A stretch of DNA of 12,378 bases, taken from positions 1 to 12,378 of the forward strand of contig DAIRCJ010000047.1 in the NCBI GenBank assembly GCA_036796755.1. Direction: 5' to 3'. Position numbers and translations under genes: made by a program. Shown here one piece after another: positions 1 through 7,630 of the stretch. A model generated the notes under the pieces. It saw only the letters and a program-made list of their open reading frames with translations, was not told the DNA's origin and made no database searches. The stretch is from CALKMS01 sp036796755. Its GTDB lineage: Bacteria; Actinomycetota; Aquicultoria; SKW223; CALKMS01. Position 1 is the stretch's first letter, and the number at the start of each line of letters is the position of its first letter.

Positions 1-1
1 T

Positions 2-1216
2 GAAGGCAGTCATCTTAATCTTCTTTCCCTGCCTCAACCCGGTTTTTCCGGTTTAAGACCGGTTCTTTTGCGTTCTTTTTCTTTAAGAGGAGGGTTTCCC
101 CGCGATTTTCTTTCCAAAACCAGCCTCCTTGACCGTCGGGTTCGGGTTGCCCACAACCTGGAAGAAGCGGAAAGCCTTCTTTCTGCCTACTACCGTCAGG
201 AAATTGACCCAACCTTAATCGATGTTTTAGCTTGCTACTGCTGCGTTGATGGACCTCAGGTCGACTCGCCCTTAAGCCTTTATGCCCGCAAAAAAATCCT
301 GGAAAACTTCTACCGCCAGAAGGGAGAAGAAAGCCCGAAGAAAGTCTATCTGAACCAGATTATTTCCCGCCTGCCCTATGTAGACTTAAGGCGAAACTTT
401 AAACCTCTGGAAGCCTGCCTTCCCCTTCCAACCGAAGAAGAGCTTAGAAAAATTTTAGCTAGCGGGGGAAAGTCTAATCGCCAGGACCTTCTTGACTGCC
501 AGGCTTGCGGCTATAAAACTTGCAAAGAAAAGGCAGTGGCTATTTATCAAGGTTTAGCCAACTGGGAAATGTGCTTCCCCTTTCAAAAACAGCTTTACGC
601 CAAAGTGGTGGAAGAACTGAAAAAACTTTCGGTTAGCGATGGTTTAACCGGACTTCTTAACCAGCCCAGTTTTATGAAACAATTGGAAATTGAGTTCAGG
701 CGGGCTTCCCGTTACCATCACCCTTTCTCCTTAATAATGCTGGACCTTGATAACTTTAAGCAAATCAATGATGAAAAGGGGCACCTTTTCGGCGACTTCT
801 TGCTGAAAGAAGTTGCCAGCTTCCTGAAAAAATCGGTTAGAACTACCGACATTTTAGCTCGCTACGGCGGGGATGAGTTTATAGTTTTACTGGCTGAGAC
901 CGGTCTAGGCGATGCCCTGGTGGTGGCAGAAAAAATCCGTAAAGGGTTGGCCAGAAAAGAGTTTAAAATTGGGGAGGAAAAGGTAAAAATAACTGTCAGC
1001 CTGGGAATAACCTGTTTCCGAGCGGGGGTTGAAGATTTTCTGAGTTTAGTTGACGAAGCCGATAAGGCTCTTTATATCTCTAAAGAAAGAGGTAAAAACA
1101 AAACTTCTCTCTTTTCCGCTTTGCTAACCTCGGAAACGCCCGAAAGCCAGCTAAACGAAGAAGATATAAAGTTTCTCAAAGAAGCTCTCAAGAAACTGGG
1201 GCTGGAGGAGATTTGA
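2..1216 (+). CDS. Partial sensor diguanylate cyclase: FeFe-hydrogenase-like region, 4Fe-4S domain, GGDEF domain (5' end outside window)
   Basis: The frame is open from the window edge to TGA at 1214-1216. A TTG at 68 is possible, but the codons before it read smoothly into the same domain, so I treat the gene as truncated. Numbering from that TTG, residues 7-65 resemble the end of the FeFe-hydrogenase large-subunit domain (GGFPRDFL, then a cysteine cluster ACYCCVDGP at 55-63). Residues 144-169 form a CxxCGxxxxC...C iron-sulfur domain (C144, C147, C152, C169). Residues about 185-350 are a GGDEF domain with intact GGDEF at 267-271 and an inhibitory-site RxxD (RTTD, 258-261) at the canonical five-residue spacing. 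This predicts synthesis of c-di-GMP with product feedback, controlled by a redox or H2-related Fe-S sensor. The GGDEF assignment is firm. The hydrogenase-like assignment is from motif memory and lacks the N-terminal half. The stop overlaps the next start, so co-translation is likely. Confidence 0.85.
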   Translation, partial: EGSHLNLLSLPQPGFSGLRPVLLRSFSLRGGFPRDFLSKTSLLDRRVRVAHNLEEAESLLSAYYRQEIDPTLIDVLACYCCVDGPQVDSPLSLYARKKILENFYRQKGEESPKKVYLNQIISRLPYVDLRRNFKPLEACLPLPTEEELRKILASGGKSNRQDLLDCQACGYKTCKEKAVAIYQGLANWEMCFPFQKQLYAKVVEELKKLSVSDGLTGLLNQPSFMKQLEIEFRRASRYHHPFSLIMLDLDNFKQINDEKGHLFGDFLLKEVASFLKKSVRTTDILARYGGDEFIVLLAETGLGDALVVAEKIRKGLARKEFKIGEEKVKITVSLGITCFRAGVEDFLSLVDEADKALYISKERGKNKTSLFSALLTSETPESQLNEEDIKFLKEALKKLGLEEI

Positions 1217-2226
1217 AAAAAGAGGCTTTCCTCTACCTTAAAGAAGAAGGTAGGGTAAGCTGTCGGCTCTGCCCTCATCTTTGCAAAATAAAACCAGAAA
1301 GATATGGATTTTGTGGGGTCAGGAAAAATGAAGGAGGAAAACTTTTCGCCTTAAACTACGGCGAAGTCTCTTCAATAACCATTGACCCTATTGAGAAAAA
1401 ACCACTTTTCCATTTTTTTCCCGGAAGCATAACCCTGTCAATGGGGTCTGTGGGCTGTAATCTCCGCTGTCGCCACTGCCAGAACTGGGAAATAGCCCAT
1501 GCTGATATGGAAAAAAACCGGGGTTTAGAGTTTTTTTCTCCCGAAGAAATCATTAGTTTGAACAAAAAACATCAATCAGCTGGCATTTCTTTTACCTACA
1601 ACGAACCGACTATCTGGCTGGAATACGCTTTTGATCTTAGCAAGCTGGCTAAAAAAGAAGGTTTCTATACTGTCTTTGTAACTAACGGCTACATCACCCC
1701 CGAAGGATTAGATACCATAGCTCCCTTTCTTTCCGCCTATCGCGTTGACCTCAAAGGCTTCCGTTTAGCTTCCTATGGTGAGATTGCTCGCATTAAAGAC
1801 TTTACTCCCATCCTGGAGGCCGCCCGAAGAGCTCTTCATCAATGGAAACTCCATGTCGAAATAGTAACCAATGTTATCCCCACCATTAATGACAGCCAGG
1901 AAGAACTAAGGGAAATTGCTTCTTTTATCCGAAACGAGCTGGGAGAAAAAACCCCCTGGCATGTTACCAGATTCTATCCTTATCTTGAGTTTTCCCACCT
2001 TCCCCCAACCCCGATTTCAACCCTGGAAAAAGCTCGGGAGATTGGAATGGAAGAAGGGTTAAAATTTGTTTATCTTGGAAATGTTCCCGGTCACCCTTAC
2101 GAAAACACTTACTGCCCAAATTGTGGGAAAGAAGTTGTCAGCCGCTCCGGTTTTTCTATTCTTTCCTATAAAGTAAAGCAAGGAAAATGTAGTTTTTGTG
2201 GAGAGGGTTTAAATATCGTTGAGTAA
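1213..2226 (+). CDS. amrS: AmmeMemoRadiSam-type radical SAM protein (pyruvate formate-lyase-activating-enzyme-like)
   Basis: The 337-residue protein carries the radical SAM cluster motif CxxxCxxC at C82, C86 and C89 in the context GCNLRCRHCQN. An N-terminal cysteine set (C17, C20, C24, C34; CRLCPHLC and GFCGVR) and a C-terminal zinc-ribbon-like pair (C301/C304 and C326/C329) complete the pattern of the AmmeMemoRadiSam family. Other family signatures are DPIEKKPLFHF near 58 and YNEPT at 129-133. Such enzymes bind a 4Fe-4S cluster and cleave S-adenosylmethionine; the substrate of this subfamily is not settled as far as I know. Its usual partners, AMMECR1 and Memo proteins, are not in the window. 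The TTG start overlaps the upstream stop (TTGA) and has GGAGGAG at 1204-1210 just before it. The gene symbol is a family label only. Confidence 0.9.
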   Translation: MKKEAFLYLKEEGRVSCRLCPHLCKIKPERYGFCGVRKNEGGKLFALNYGEVSSITIDPIEKKPLFHFFPGSITLSMGSVGCNLRCRHCQNWEIAHADMEKNRGLEFFSPEEIISLNKKHQSAGISFTYNEPTIWLEYAFDLSKLAKKEGFYTVFVTNGYITPEGLDTIAPFLSAYRVDLKGFRLASYGEIARIKDFTPILEAARRALHQWKLHVEIVTNVIPTINDSQEELREIASFIRNELGEKTPWHVTRFYPYLEFSHLPPTPISTLEKAREIGMEEGLKFVYLGNVPGHPYENTYCPNCGKEVVSRSGFSILSYKVKQGKCSFCGEGLNIVE

Positions 2227-2680
2227 AAAACCTGGCTGGCCAGTTAAAACTGCAGTATCCGCTGGCGGAATAGTTTATAAAGTTGAGAAGGGAAAGCCCT
2301 TTTTAATTTTGGTTTCTCCCCGAGAAGGCATCTGGACTTTGCCAAAAGGACTGGTGGAAAAAGAGTCAGTAAAAGAAACGGCCTTGCGAGAAGTTAAAGA
2401 AGAAGCAGGGGTCACGGGAGAAATAGAAGCCAAGTTAGGACAGATTGACTACTGGTTTGCCCAGAAAGAGGAAAAAGTAAGAGTTCACAAGTATGTTCAT
2501 TACTTTTTAATCCGTTACCTTGAAGGCGACCCTTCTCTTCACGACTGGGAAATTAGAGAAGCCCGATGGTTTCCGGTCGAGGAAGCAGAAAATTTGCTCA
2601 CCTACCCAACCGACAAAAAAATAGTTCGGCAGGCTATTGATTACCTAAAAATAAACTATCCTGAGTTGCTGAATTCCTAA
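2219..2680 (+). CDS. Nudix hydrolase, diadenosine-polyphosphate-hydrolase-like
   Basis: The 153-residue protein has a Nudix fold signature. WTLPKG at 39-44 runs into a Nudix box whose core REVKEEAG (57-64) supplies the metal-binding glutamates E58, E61 and E62. Nudix enzymes hydrolyse nucleoside diphosphates linked to another group. The WTLPKG context and small size resemble Ap4A-type or mRNA-cap-type members, but substrate cannot be read from sequence. The box is one residue shorter than the GX5EX7REUXEEXGU consensus: between G44 and R57 there are 12 residues instead of 13, so the first box glutamate is out of register. The TTG start overlaps the radical SAM gene by 8 bases, with GGAGAGGG at 2200-2207 as ribosome binding site. 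It is probably the last gene of the operon. Confidence 0.9.
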   Translation: MSKKPGWPVKTAVSAGGIVYKVEKGKPFLILVSPREGIWTLPKGLVEKESVKETALREVKEEAGVTGEIEAKLGQIDYWFAQKEEKVRVHKYVHYFLIRYLEGDPSLHDWEIREARWFPVEEAENLLTYPTDKKIVRQAIDYLKINYPELLNS

Positions 2681-2704
2681 TTCTTGATTAAACCGAGCCA
2701 GTTA

Positions 2705-2716
2705 CTTCTTAAGAAG
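2705..2716. repeat. 12-base perfect palindrome after the Nudix gene
   Basis: CTTCTTAAGAAG reads the same on both strands and lies 24 bases after the Nudix stop codon. It is not followed by a T-run, so it is not a convincing intrinsic terminator. It could be a protein-binding site or chance. Confidence 0.4.
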
Positions 2717-2718
2717 AA

Positions 2719-2795
2719 ATCCCCTTAACCCCCTTACAAGTAAAGAGGGATGAAAATCTCCCCTGACCCTTCCTTTGGGAAAATGGGGGAAAAGG
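2719..2795. repeat. Structured C/G-rich intergenic repeat, copy A
   Basis: An imperfect inverted repeat pairs CCTTAACCCCC (2723-2733) with GGGGGAAAAGG (2785-2795), mismatched only at the central AA/AA. Between the arms lie two small hairpins: TTAC/GTAA (2734-2743) and TTCC/GGAA (2770-2781). The layout would allow a three-way folded structure. Its opening words ATCCCCTTA (2719) and CCCCCTTAC (2729) recur at 10020 and 10037, in the other long intergenic region, so this may be one member of a dispersed intergenic repeat family. No coding sequence is visible here. The rest of the gap (2681-2884) holds only the palindrome at 2705 and the -10 box at 2872. Confidence 0.45.
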
Positions 2796-2871
2796 TAGGC
2801 TTTAGCTTTAAAAAAAGAGGGAACAGGCGACGAAAGGAAATTGAGACGAAATCTCTTTAGAAGAACTCAGT

Positions 2872-2877
2872 TATAAT
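2872..2877 (+). promoter_or_regulatory. Consensus -10 box placing transcription start at the sua5 start codon
   Basis: A perfect TATAAT lies seven bases before the ATG at 2885. Transcription from it would start at or next to the A of that ATG. No Shine-Dalgarno sequence lies between the box and the ATG, and no good -35 box is found at 16-18 bases upstream. This is the arrangement of leaderless genes, which often carry only a -10 motif. Confidence 0.6.
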
Positions 2878-2884
2878 TACTTTA

Positions 2885-3850
2885 ATGGGAAAGCTTGTCT
2901 CGGCTTTTGAAGAAAAAAATATTAAAAAAGCGGTTCAGATTTTAAAAGAAGGGGGACTGGTTGTCTTCCCCACTGAAACCGTTTACGGACTTGGTGCTAA
3001 TGCTCTCTCCCCCCAAGCCGTAGCCAAAATTTTTGAAGTTAAAAAAAGGCCGCACTTTGACCCTTTAATCGTTCACATTTCGGACCGGGAAGAAGCAAAA
3101 AAATATGTTAAAAGCTGGCCCCCTTTAGCAGAAAAGCTAAGTCAGGCTTTCTGGCCCGGACCACTTACCCTGGTTCTTTACAAAAACGAGCTCATCTCGC
3201 CCCTTGTTACTGCCGGCCTCCCCAGTATTGCCCTGCGAGTCCCTTCCCACCCGGTTGCTCTCAAACTCTTAAAAGAAAGCCAGTTGCCAATTGCCGCTCC
3301 CAGTGCCAATCCTTTCAGTTTCGTCAGTCCCACCCGAGCTCAACAGGTAGAGGAAACCCTGGGAAAAGAAGTAGATCTGATACTTGACGCTGGCTCCACT
3401 CCTTATGGCCTTGAATCCACCGTAGTTTCTCTTCTCTCGGAAAAACCTGAAATTCTCCGCCTTGGAAGCCTGACTCTGGAAGAAATAAGGAAAGTTTCTC
3501 CTCAAATCAAGATAGCCAAAAAAACTGAGATAATCTCCCCAGGTCAGCTAAAAAAACATTATACCACCCGCACCCCTTTAAAAATTTACCGAGGCGAAAG
3601 GATAAAAGAGAGAAACGCTGCTTTGCTTGCTTTTTTTCAAAAACCGCAAACTTCTGCTTTCCAAGAAGTGAAGCTTCTATCTCCAAAAAAAGATTTAAAG
3701 GAAGCGGCAGCTAATTTTTTCGCTTTCCTTTATGAGCTCGACAAGAAAAACTACGAAGCAATTTATGTGGAACCTGTTCCTGAGAAAGGACTGGGTCGGG
3801 CGATAATGGAACGGATTAGAAAAGCCACTTGCCCTGAAAAGGAGAGCTAA
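2885..3850 (+). CDS. sua5: L-threonylcarbamoyladenylate synthase (Sua5/YrdC/YwlC family)
   Basis: This enzyme makes threonylcarbamoyl-AMP from threonine, bicarbonate and ATP, the first step of t6A modification at position 37 of ANN-decoding tRNAs. The YrdC domain spans about residues 12-200, with PTETVYGLG (29-37), KKRPHFDPL (53-61), PSAN...SPT (139-150) and GLESTVV (175-181). The C-terminal Sua5 domain begins after the linker SPGQLKKHY (218-226), so this is the long Sua5 form and not the short TsaC form. At 321 residues it is slightly shorter than typical Sua5 proteins (about 340-350). The ATG at 2885 follows a TATAAT box at leaderless spacing and has no ribosome binding site. One base separates its stop from the DUF2520 start, so both are probably cotranscribed. 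Confidence 0.95.
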   Translation: MGKLVSAFEEKNIKKAVQILKEGGLVVFPTETVYGLGANALSPQAVAKIFEVKKRPHFDPLIVHISDREEAKKYVKSWPPLAEKLSQAFWPGPLTLVLYKNELISPLVTAGLPSIALRVPSHPVALKLLKESQLPIAAPSANPFSFVSPTRAQQVEETLGKEVDLILDAGSTPYGLESTVVSLLSEKPEILRLGSLTLEEIRKVSPQIKIAKKTEIISPGQLKKHYTTRTPLKIYRGERIKERNAALLAFFQKPQTSAFQEVKLLSPKKDLKEAAANFFAFLYELDKKNYEAIYVEPVPEKGLGRAIMERIRKATCPEKES

Positions 3851-3851
3851 T

Positions 3852-4727
3852 TTGAAAAAGAAAATCGTTATCATTGGAGCCGGCCGGGTGGGAACTGCTC
3901 TGGGTTATTTACTTTATCAAGCTGGTTTTCCGGTAGTGGCGGTGGGAAGTCGCAGTGCCCGCTCCCTGGAAAGAGCCGGAAAATATCTTCCCCGGGCTTA
4001 CTTCAGCTCCAACCTCCCGGAAGTAGCCAGGAAAGGAGAAATTGTTCTTCTCTCCGTTAAAGACGAGGCAATTCCCCCTGTAGCCAGAAAAATCGCCTCT
4101 AAAGGGGGGTTTAAAAAAGGTCAGATTGTTTTTCATTTAAGCGGGGCCTTATCGACTGAAGTTTTAAAAAGCGCGAAAGAAAAAGGGGCAATCGTTGCCA
4201 GCCTTCATCCTATCCAGACTTTAGCCAGTGTTGATCTAGCCATTGCCAACCTCCCGGGCTCAATTTTTGGCTTCAGTGGGGAAGAAAAGGCTAAAGGAGA
4301 GGCTTCAAAAATAGTTAAAGCTCTAAAGGGCAAAATGTTTACAGTAAGCGATGAATTAAAACCGGCTTACCACGCAGCCGCCTGCGTGGGCTCAAACTAT
4401 TTAGTTGCTCTGGTCTTTGTAGCTCTGGAGCTTTATCAGCTTTCAGGCTTAACCGAAAAACAGTCCCGTGAAGCTTTAATCCCCCTTTTAGAGGGAACGG
4501 TCAAAAACCTTAAAAAGACCAGTCCAGTAGAGGCTTTGACCGGGCCTATTGCCCGGGGCGATTTAAAAACGGTGAAATCTCATTTAAAAACCTTAAAAAA
4601 AATCTTTCCCGAAATTCTTCCCTTTTATTGCGAAAACGGAAAAATTACCGCCCAAATCGCTTTAAGAAAAGGTTTAGAAGAAAAGACCTACCAGGAACTA
4701 ATCAGCTTACTGGAAAAATATCTTTAA
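3852..4727 (+). CDS. Rossmann-fold plus DUF2520 putative NAD(P)-dependent oxidoreductase
   Basis: The 291-residue protein begins with a dinucleotide-binding fold containing GAGRVG (9-14) after a beta strand KIVIIG. The C-terminal half matches the DUF2520 helical domain, with the family-type stretches SLHPIQT (117-123), YHAAACVGSNY (173-183) and LTGPIARGD (229-237). This is the architecture of beta-hydroxyacid-dehydrogenase-like and pyrroline-carboxylate-reductase-like enzymes. From memory, some members act as an alternative ketopantoate reductase in coenzyme A synthesis, but no pantothenate genes lie nearby, so the substrate stays open. The TTG start has GGAGAG at 3841-3846, five bases upstream, inside the sua5 end. 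Its last four bases overlap the end of the convergent hypE, leaving no room for a terminator. Confidence 0.88.
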   Translation: MKKKIVIIGAGRVGTALGYLLYQAGFPVVAVGSRSARSLERAGKYLPRAYFSSNLPEVARKGEIVLLSVKDEAIPPVARKIASKGGFKKGQIVFHLSGALSTEVLKSAKEKGAIVASLHPIQTLASVDLAIANLPGSIFGFSGEEKAKGEASKIVKALKGKMFTVSDELKPAYHAAACVGSNYLVALVFVALELYQLSGLTEKQSREALIPLLEGTVKNLKKTSPVEALTGPIARGDLKTVKSHLKTLKKIFPEILPFYCENGKITAQIALRKGLEEKTYQELISLLEKYL

Positions 4728-5740
4728 CAAATCCGCGGAAGCTGTTCGCCCATCAGCATATCTAGAAGACGATTTGTCCCAATTTCGGTCTTTAAAATTA
4801 CCTTTCCTTCCGGCTTTTCTTTAACTTTTCCAATAATGGCCGCTTCCCTACCGTAAGGGTGCTGTCTTAATGCTTCCAGGGCTTTTTCTGCCCATTTTTC
4901 CGCCAAAATTACCACCATCTTTCCTTCGTTAGCAACCTGAAAAGGGTCAAAACCCAACATCTCGCAAGCCCCTAAAACCTCCTCCTTTACAGGCACAGCT
5001 GCCTCATCAATCTCCAAGGAAACCTTTGAAGCCTCGGCTATTTCATTTAAGGTAGTGGCGAGACCGCCACGGGTGGGGTCGCGTAAAACGTGAACTTCCC
5101 TAGTAACCTCAAGCAAGGCTTCAACCAAACCGTTTAAGGGAGCAACATCGCTTTCGATTTGAGTCTCAAAGCTTAAACCCTCCCTTTCGGAAAGAACAGC
5201 TATGCCGTGATCACCAATCGAACCAGAAATTATTACCACATCGCCAGGCTGGGCTCTTTGAGCAGAAATCTCAACTCCTTCAGGAATCACGCCAACCCCG
5301 GCCGTATTTATAAACAAGGCGTCAGCACTTCCCCTTTCCACCACCTTGGTATCTCCAGTAACAATCTCCACTTTGGCTTCCTGAGAAGCTTTGACCATTG
5401 AGTCAATAATTTTTTTTAAGTCAGAGCAAGGAAAACCTTCTTCAATTACAAAAGCCGCGCTTAAGTATAAAGGCCTGGCTCCTTTCATTGCCAGGTCGTT
5501 GACTGTTCCGCAAACTGCCAGCCGACCAATGTCTCCTCCTTTAAAAAAGAGGGGCTTAACCACATAGGTGTCAGTAGTGAAGGCTAAACGCTCGGAGCTA
5601 ACCTTAATTGAGGCAGCATCGTCTAAAGCAGCCAGAGCCGGGTTGAAAAAACTTTCCAAAAAAAACTCCTTAATGAGGTCGTGCATTAACTTTCCTCCGC
5701 TCCCGTGAGCTAAAAGTATTTTCTCTTTTTCTTTCTTCAT
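4724..5740 (-). CDS. hypE: Hydrogenase maturation protein HypE (carbamoyl dehydratase)
   Basis: HypE takes a carbamoyl group from HypF on its C-terminal cysteine and dehydrates it, using ATP, to a thiocyanate. The cyanide is then passed to iron held by HypC-HypD. The 338-residue protein has the PurM/AIR-synthase fold: HGSGG (12-16), LDDAA (39-43), FTTDTYVV, GGDIGRLAVCGTVNDLA and RDPTRGGLATTLNE. It ends exactly in PRIC, the signature tail with the reactive terminal cysteine, so it should be functional. I chose the ATG at 5740: GGAGG precedes it with six bases between, whereas the TTG at 5743 is only three bases away. It is the last gene of the hyp operon, 15 bases after the HD-GYP gene. HypF is not in the window. 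Confidence 0.97.
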   Translation of the reverse strand: MKKEKEKILLAHGSGGKLMHDLIKEFFLESFFNPALAALDDAASIKVSSERLAFTTDTYVVKPLFFKGGDIGRLAVCGTVNDLAMKGARPLYLSAAFVIEEGFPCSDLKKIIDSMVKASQEAKVEIVTGDTKVVERGSADALFINTAGVGVIPEGVEISAQRAQPGDVVIISGSIGDHGIAVLSEREGLSFETQIESDVAPLNGLVEALLEVTREVHVLRDPTRGGLATTLNEIAEASKVSLEIDEAAVPVKEEVLGACEMLGFDPFQVANEGKMVVILAEKWAEKALEALRQHPYGREAAIIGKVKEKPEGKVILKTEIGTNRLLDMLMGEQLPRIC

Positions 5741-5755
5741 CAATCCCCTCCAAAT

Positions 5756-7630
5756 CTATTTATAGATAACTCTTTCCCCAATTAACTCCAGAAAAATTGT
5801 AACCAACATCGGGTCAAATTGTGAACCGGCACATTTTTTAAGTTCTCTCTGGGCCTGATAAATTGACTTAGCCGGTCTATAAGGTCTTTCAGAAATCATA
5901 GCTTCAAAGGCATCAGCTATAGCCAGAATGCGAGCCTCAAGGGAAATTTCGGTGCCCTTTCTGCCTTCCGGGTAGCCACGACCATCAAACCATTCGTGAT
6001 GCTCTAGAATGGCTCTTTTCACTATCGGGTCAAGCCCAGCTGCCTCAACCAGCTGGTAACCTCTTAGAGAATGAGTTTTTACTATCTCTCTTTCCTCCTC
6101 GTTAAGCGGTCCCGGCTTACACAAAATAGCCTCGGGAACAGCAATCTTTCCCACATCGTGAAGATAGCTTGCCGTCTGGAGATGAGCAATTTGAATCTCG
6201 TTAAACCCCAAGCGTCGAGCCAGAAGAGTGGCATAATGGGCAACCCGATTACAGTGCCCCCGGGTGGAAGGATCTTTAGCTTCAATGGCCTCAGCCAGAG
6301 CCGCAATGGTGCGGAAATACTGCCTCCAGGTTTCTTCATTTAACAAAGCATTTTGAATGCTAATAGCTAGCTCGTCAGCAAAAGTTGAAAGAAGAGAAGT
6401 ATCAATTTCTTCTTCTTTTAACCCTTCTTTCTTGCTGGTTTCTAAAACCAGGTAACCAAGAAGCTCCCGGCGGCTTTTTAAGGGCAGCCAGAGTGATACG
6501 GTAGAAGAAGGGAATAAAAAGAACTTCGATTCCTCTTCTGTTTCTTTGCCCCGCCGGAAAATTTCCATTTTCTCTTCATTAAGTGCTAAGGTATTATTAA
6601 TTTCTCCCAAAACCGGAATTTCCCCTTCTTCGCCCATCTGGTAATAAACTAAATTGAGCTTTTCCCCTTTTTGTTGGTCTTTTTCTTTCTCAAAAAGAAA
6701 GTAGCCTCCGGTTGTTATCTCGCTTATTATCTTTCTTGCTGCTTCTAAACCTAACTCAAAAATTTCTGTTAGCTCCAGGGTAGAGTTTAAGTTCTGGCTT
6801 AAATTATATAAAAAATTTAACTGGCTAACCTGGCTTTTAAGGGCTTCCTGAGCTTCGACCAGCCCATCGGTTAATCTTTTCAACTTTTCAACCATCTGGT
6901 TAAAAGCCTTTTCCACTTCTTCTAACTCTCCAGAAGAAGAAAGAGAGATTTTGGTTGAAAATTTCCCCTCAGCCAGCTCTCTTGAAGCTTCAGCTAGCTT
7001 CAAAACTGGCTTAATTAACTTCGCCCTCAAATATAAAGAGGTCGTAAAAAAGGCGATTAGCAAAATGCCTGCTACCAGCAAAGCACCGTAAAGGAAGTTG
7101 ACTCTTTCTCTTTCAAGTTGAGAAAGAGAAAAAACCATAGCCACCCAGCCATAGCCTTTTCCCTCAACCTTAATTGGTTTGACCACCAGATAACTTTCTG
7201 GGGAAAGATAGCGAAAAAAGGGAACAAACTGAGAGATAGTTGATTTTCGGACAAGTTCATCCTGAATTTGATTTAAAAAATTAAGGTTTTCTATGTTAAT
7301 ACTGCTTCGGTGAATAAGTTCGCCTTGCCGATCAAAAACCGCCACTAACTTCAAATCTTCTTTGCCGGCTGAAACTTGGGAAACATAGTTCTCGATTAAA
7401 GGATAGTTCAAAGTAAGAATAGCCTCCCGGGCAGCCAGAGAGAAGGTGCTAGCAAAGTCCCCCATCTGGGTAATGATTCTTTTTTCCATTTGATTGATAT
7501 GCTCATACTCTATGTAGGAATAGATTAAAAGTCCGATCAGAAAAGTTAAGAAAGCCATCCCGTAAATCCGGAAGAGCAAGCTACCAAAAAGCAATTTATT
7601 TAACTGAGAAAATGCCGCTCTCTTTTTCAA
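5756..7630 (-). CDS. Membrane HD-GYP domain protein, putative c-di-GMP phosphodiesterase with periplasmic sensor, HAMP and GAF-like regions
   Basis: The 624-residue protein has a membrane helix at about 20-42, an extracytoplasmic sensor region at about 43-175, a second helix at about 178-200, a HAMP linker at about 200-255, a coiled-coil stretch, a GAF-like region at about 275-430 and an HD-GYP domain at 435-620. Catalytic signatures are intact: HDVGK with H491/D492 and HHEWFDGRGYPEG (544-556) containing the GYP triplet. The usual DAFDAM is DAFEAM here (572-577). The protein should hydrolyse c-di-GMP in response to a signal outside the membrane. Its TTG start overlaps the stop of the PhnD-like lipoprotein gene by four bases (7627-7630), with AAGGAG well placed upstream. 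That tight coupling makes the binding protein the likely ligand-presenting partner. The ligand is unknown. Confidence 0.93.
   Translation of the reverse strand: MKKRAAFSQLNKLLFGSLLFRIYGMAFLTFLIGLLIYSYIEYEHINQMEKRIITQMGDFASTFSLAAREAILTLNYPLIENYVSQVSAGKEDLKLVAVFDRQGELIHRSSINIENLNFLNQIQDELVRKSTISQFVPFFRYLSPESYLVVKPIKVEGKGYGWVAMVFSLSQLERERVNFLYGALLVAGILLIAFFTTSLYLRAKLIKPVLKLAEASRELAEGKFSTKISLSSSGELEEVEKAFNQMVEKLKRLTDGLVEAQEALKSQVSQLNFLYNLSQNLNSTLELTEIFELGLEAARKIISEITTGGYFLFEKEKDQQKGEKLNLVYYQMGEEGEIPVLGEINNTLALNEEKMEIFRRGKETEEESKFFLFPSSTVSLWLPLKSRRELLGYLVLETSKKEGLKEEEIDTSLLSTFADELAISIQNALLNEETWRQYFRTIAALAEAIEAKDPSTRGHCNRVAHYATLLARRLGFNEIQIAHLQTASYLHDVGKIAVPEAILCKPGPLNEEEREIVKTHSLRGYQLVEAAGLDPIVKRAILEHHEWFDGRGYPEGRKGTEISLEARILAIADAFEAMISERPYRPAKSIYQAQRELKKCAGSQFDPMLVTIFLELIGERVIYK

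Noticed and set aside
3852..4727. Naming the DUF2520 protein PanG (ketopantoate reductase)
   Set aside because: Architecture may fit, but no pantothenate genes are in the window and the family is functionally mixed.
6071..6343. 90-residue plus-strand and 85-residue minus-strand frames within the HD-GYP gene
   Set aside because: Both are out-of-frame shadows of the well-supported HD-GYP coding region.
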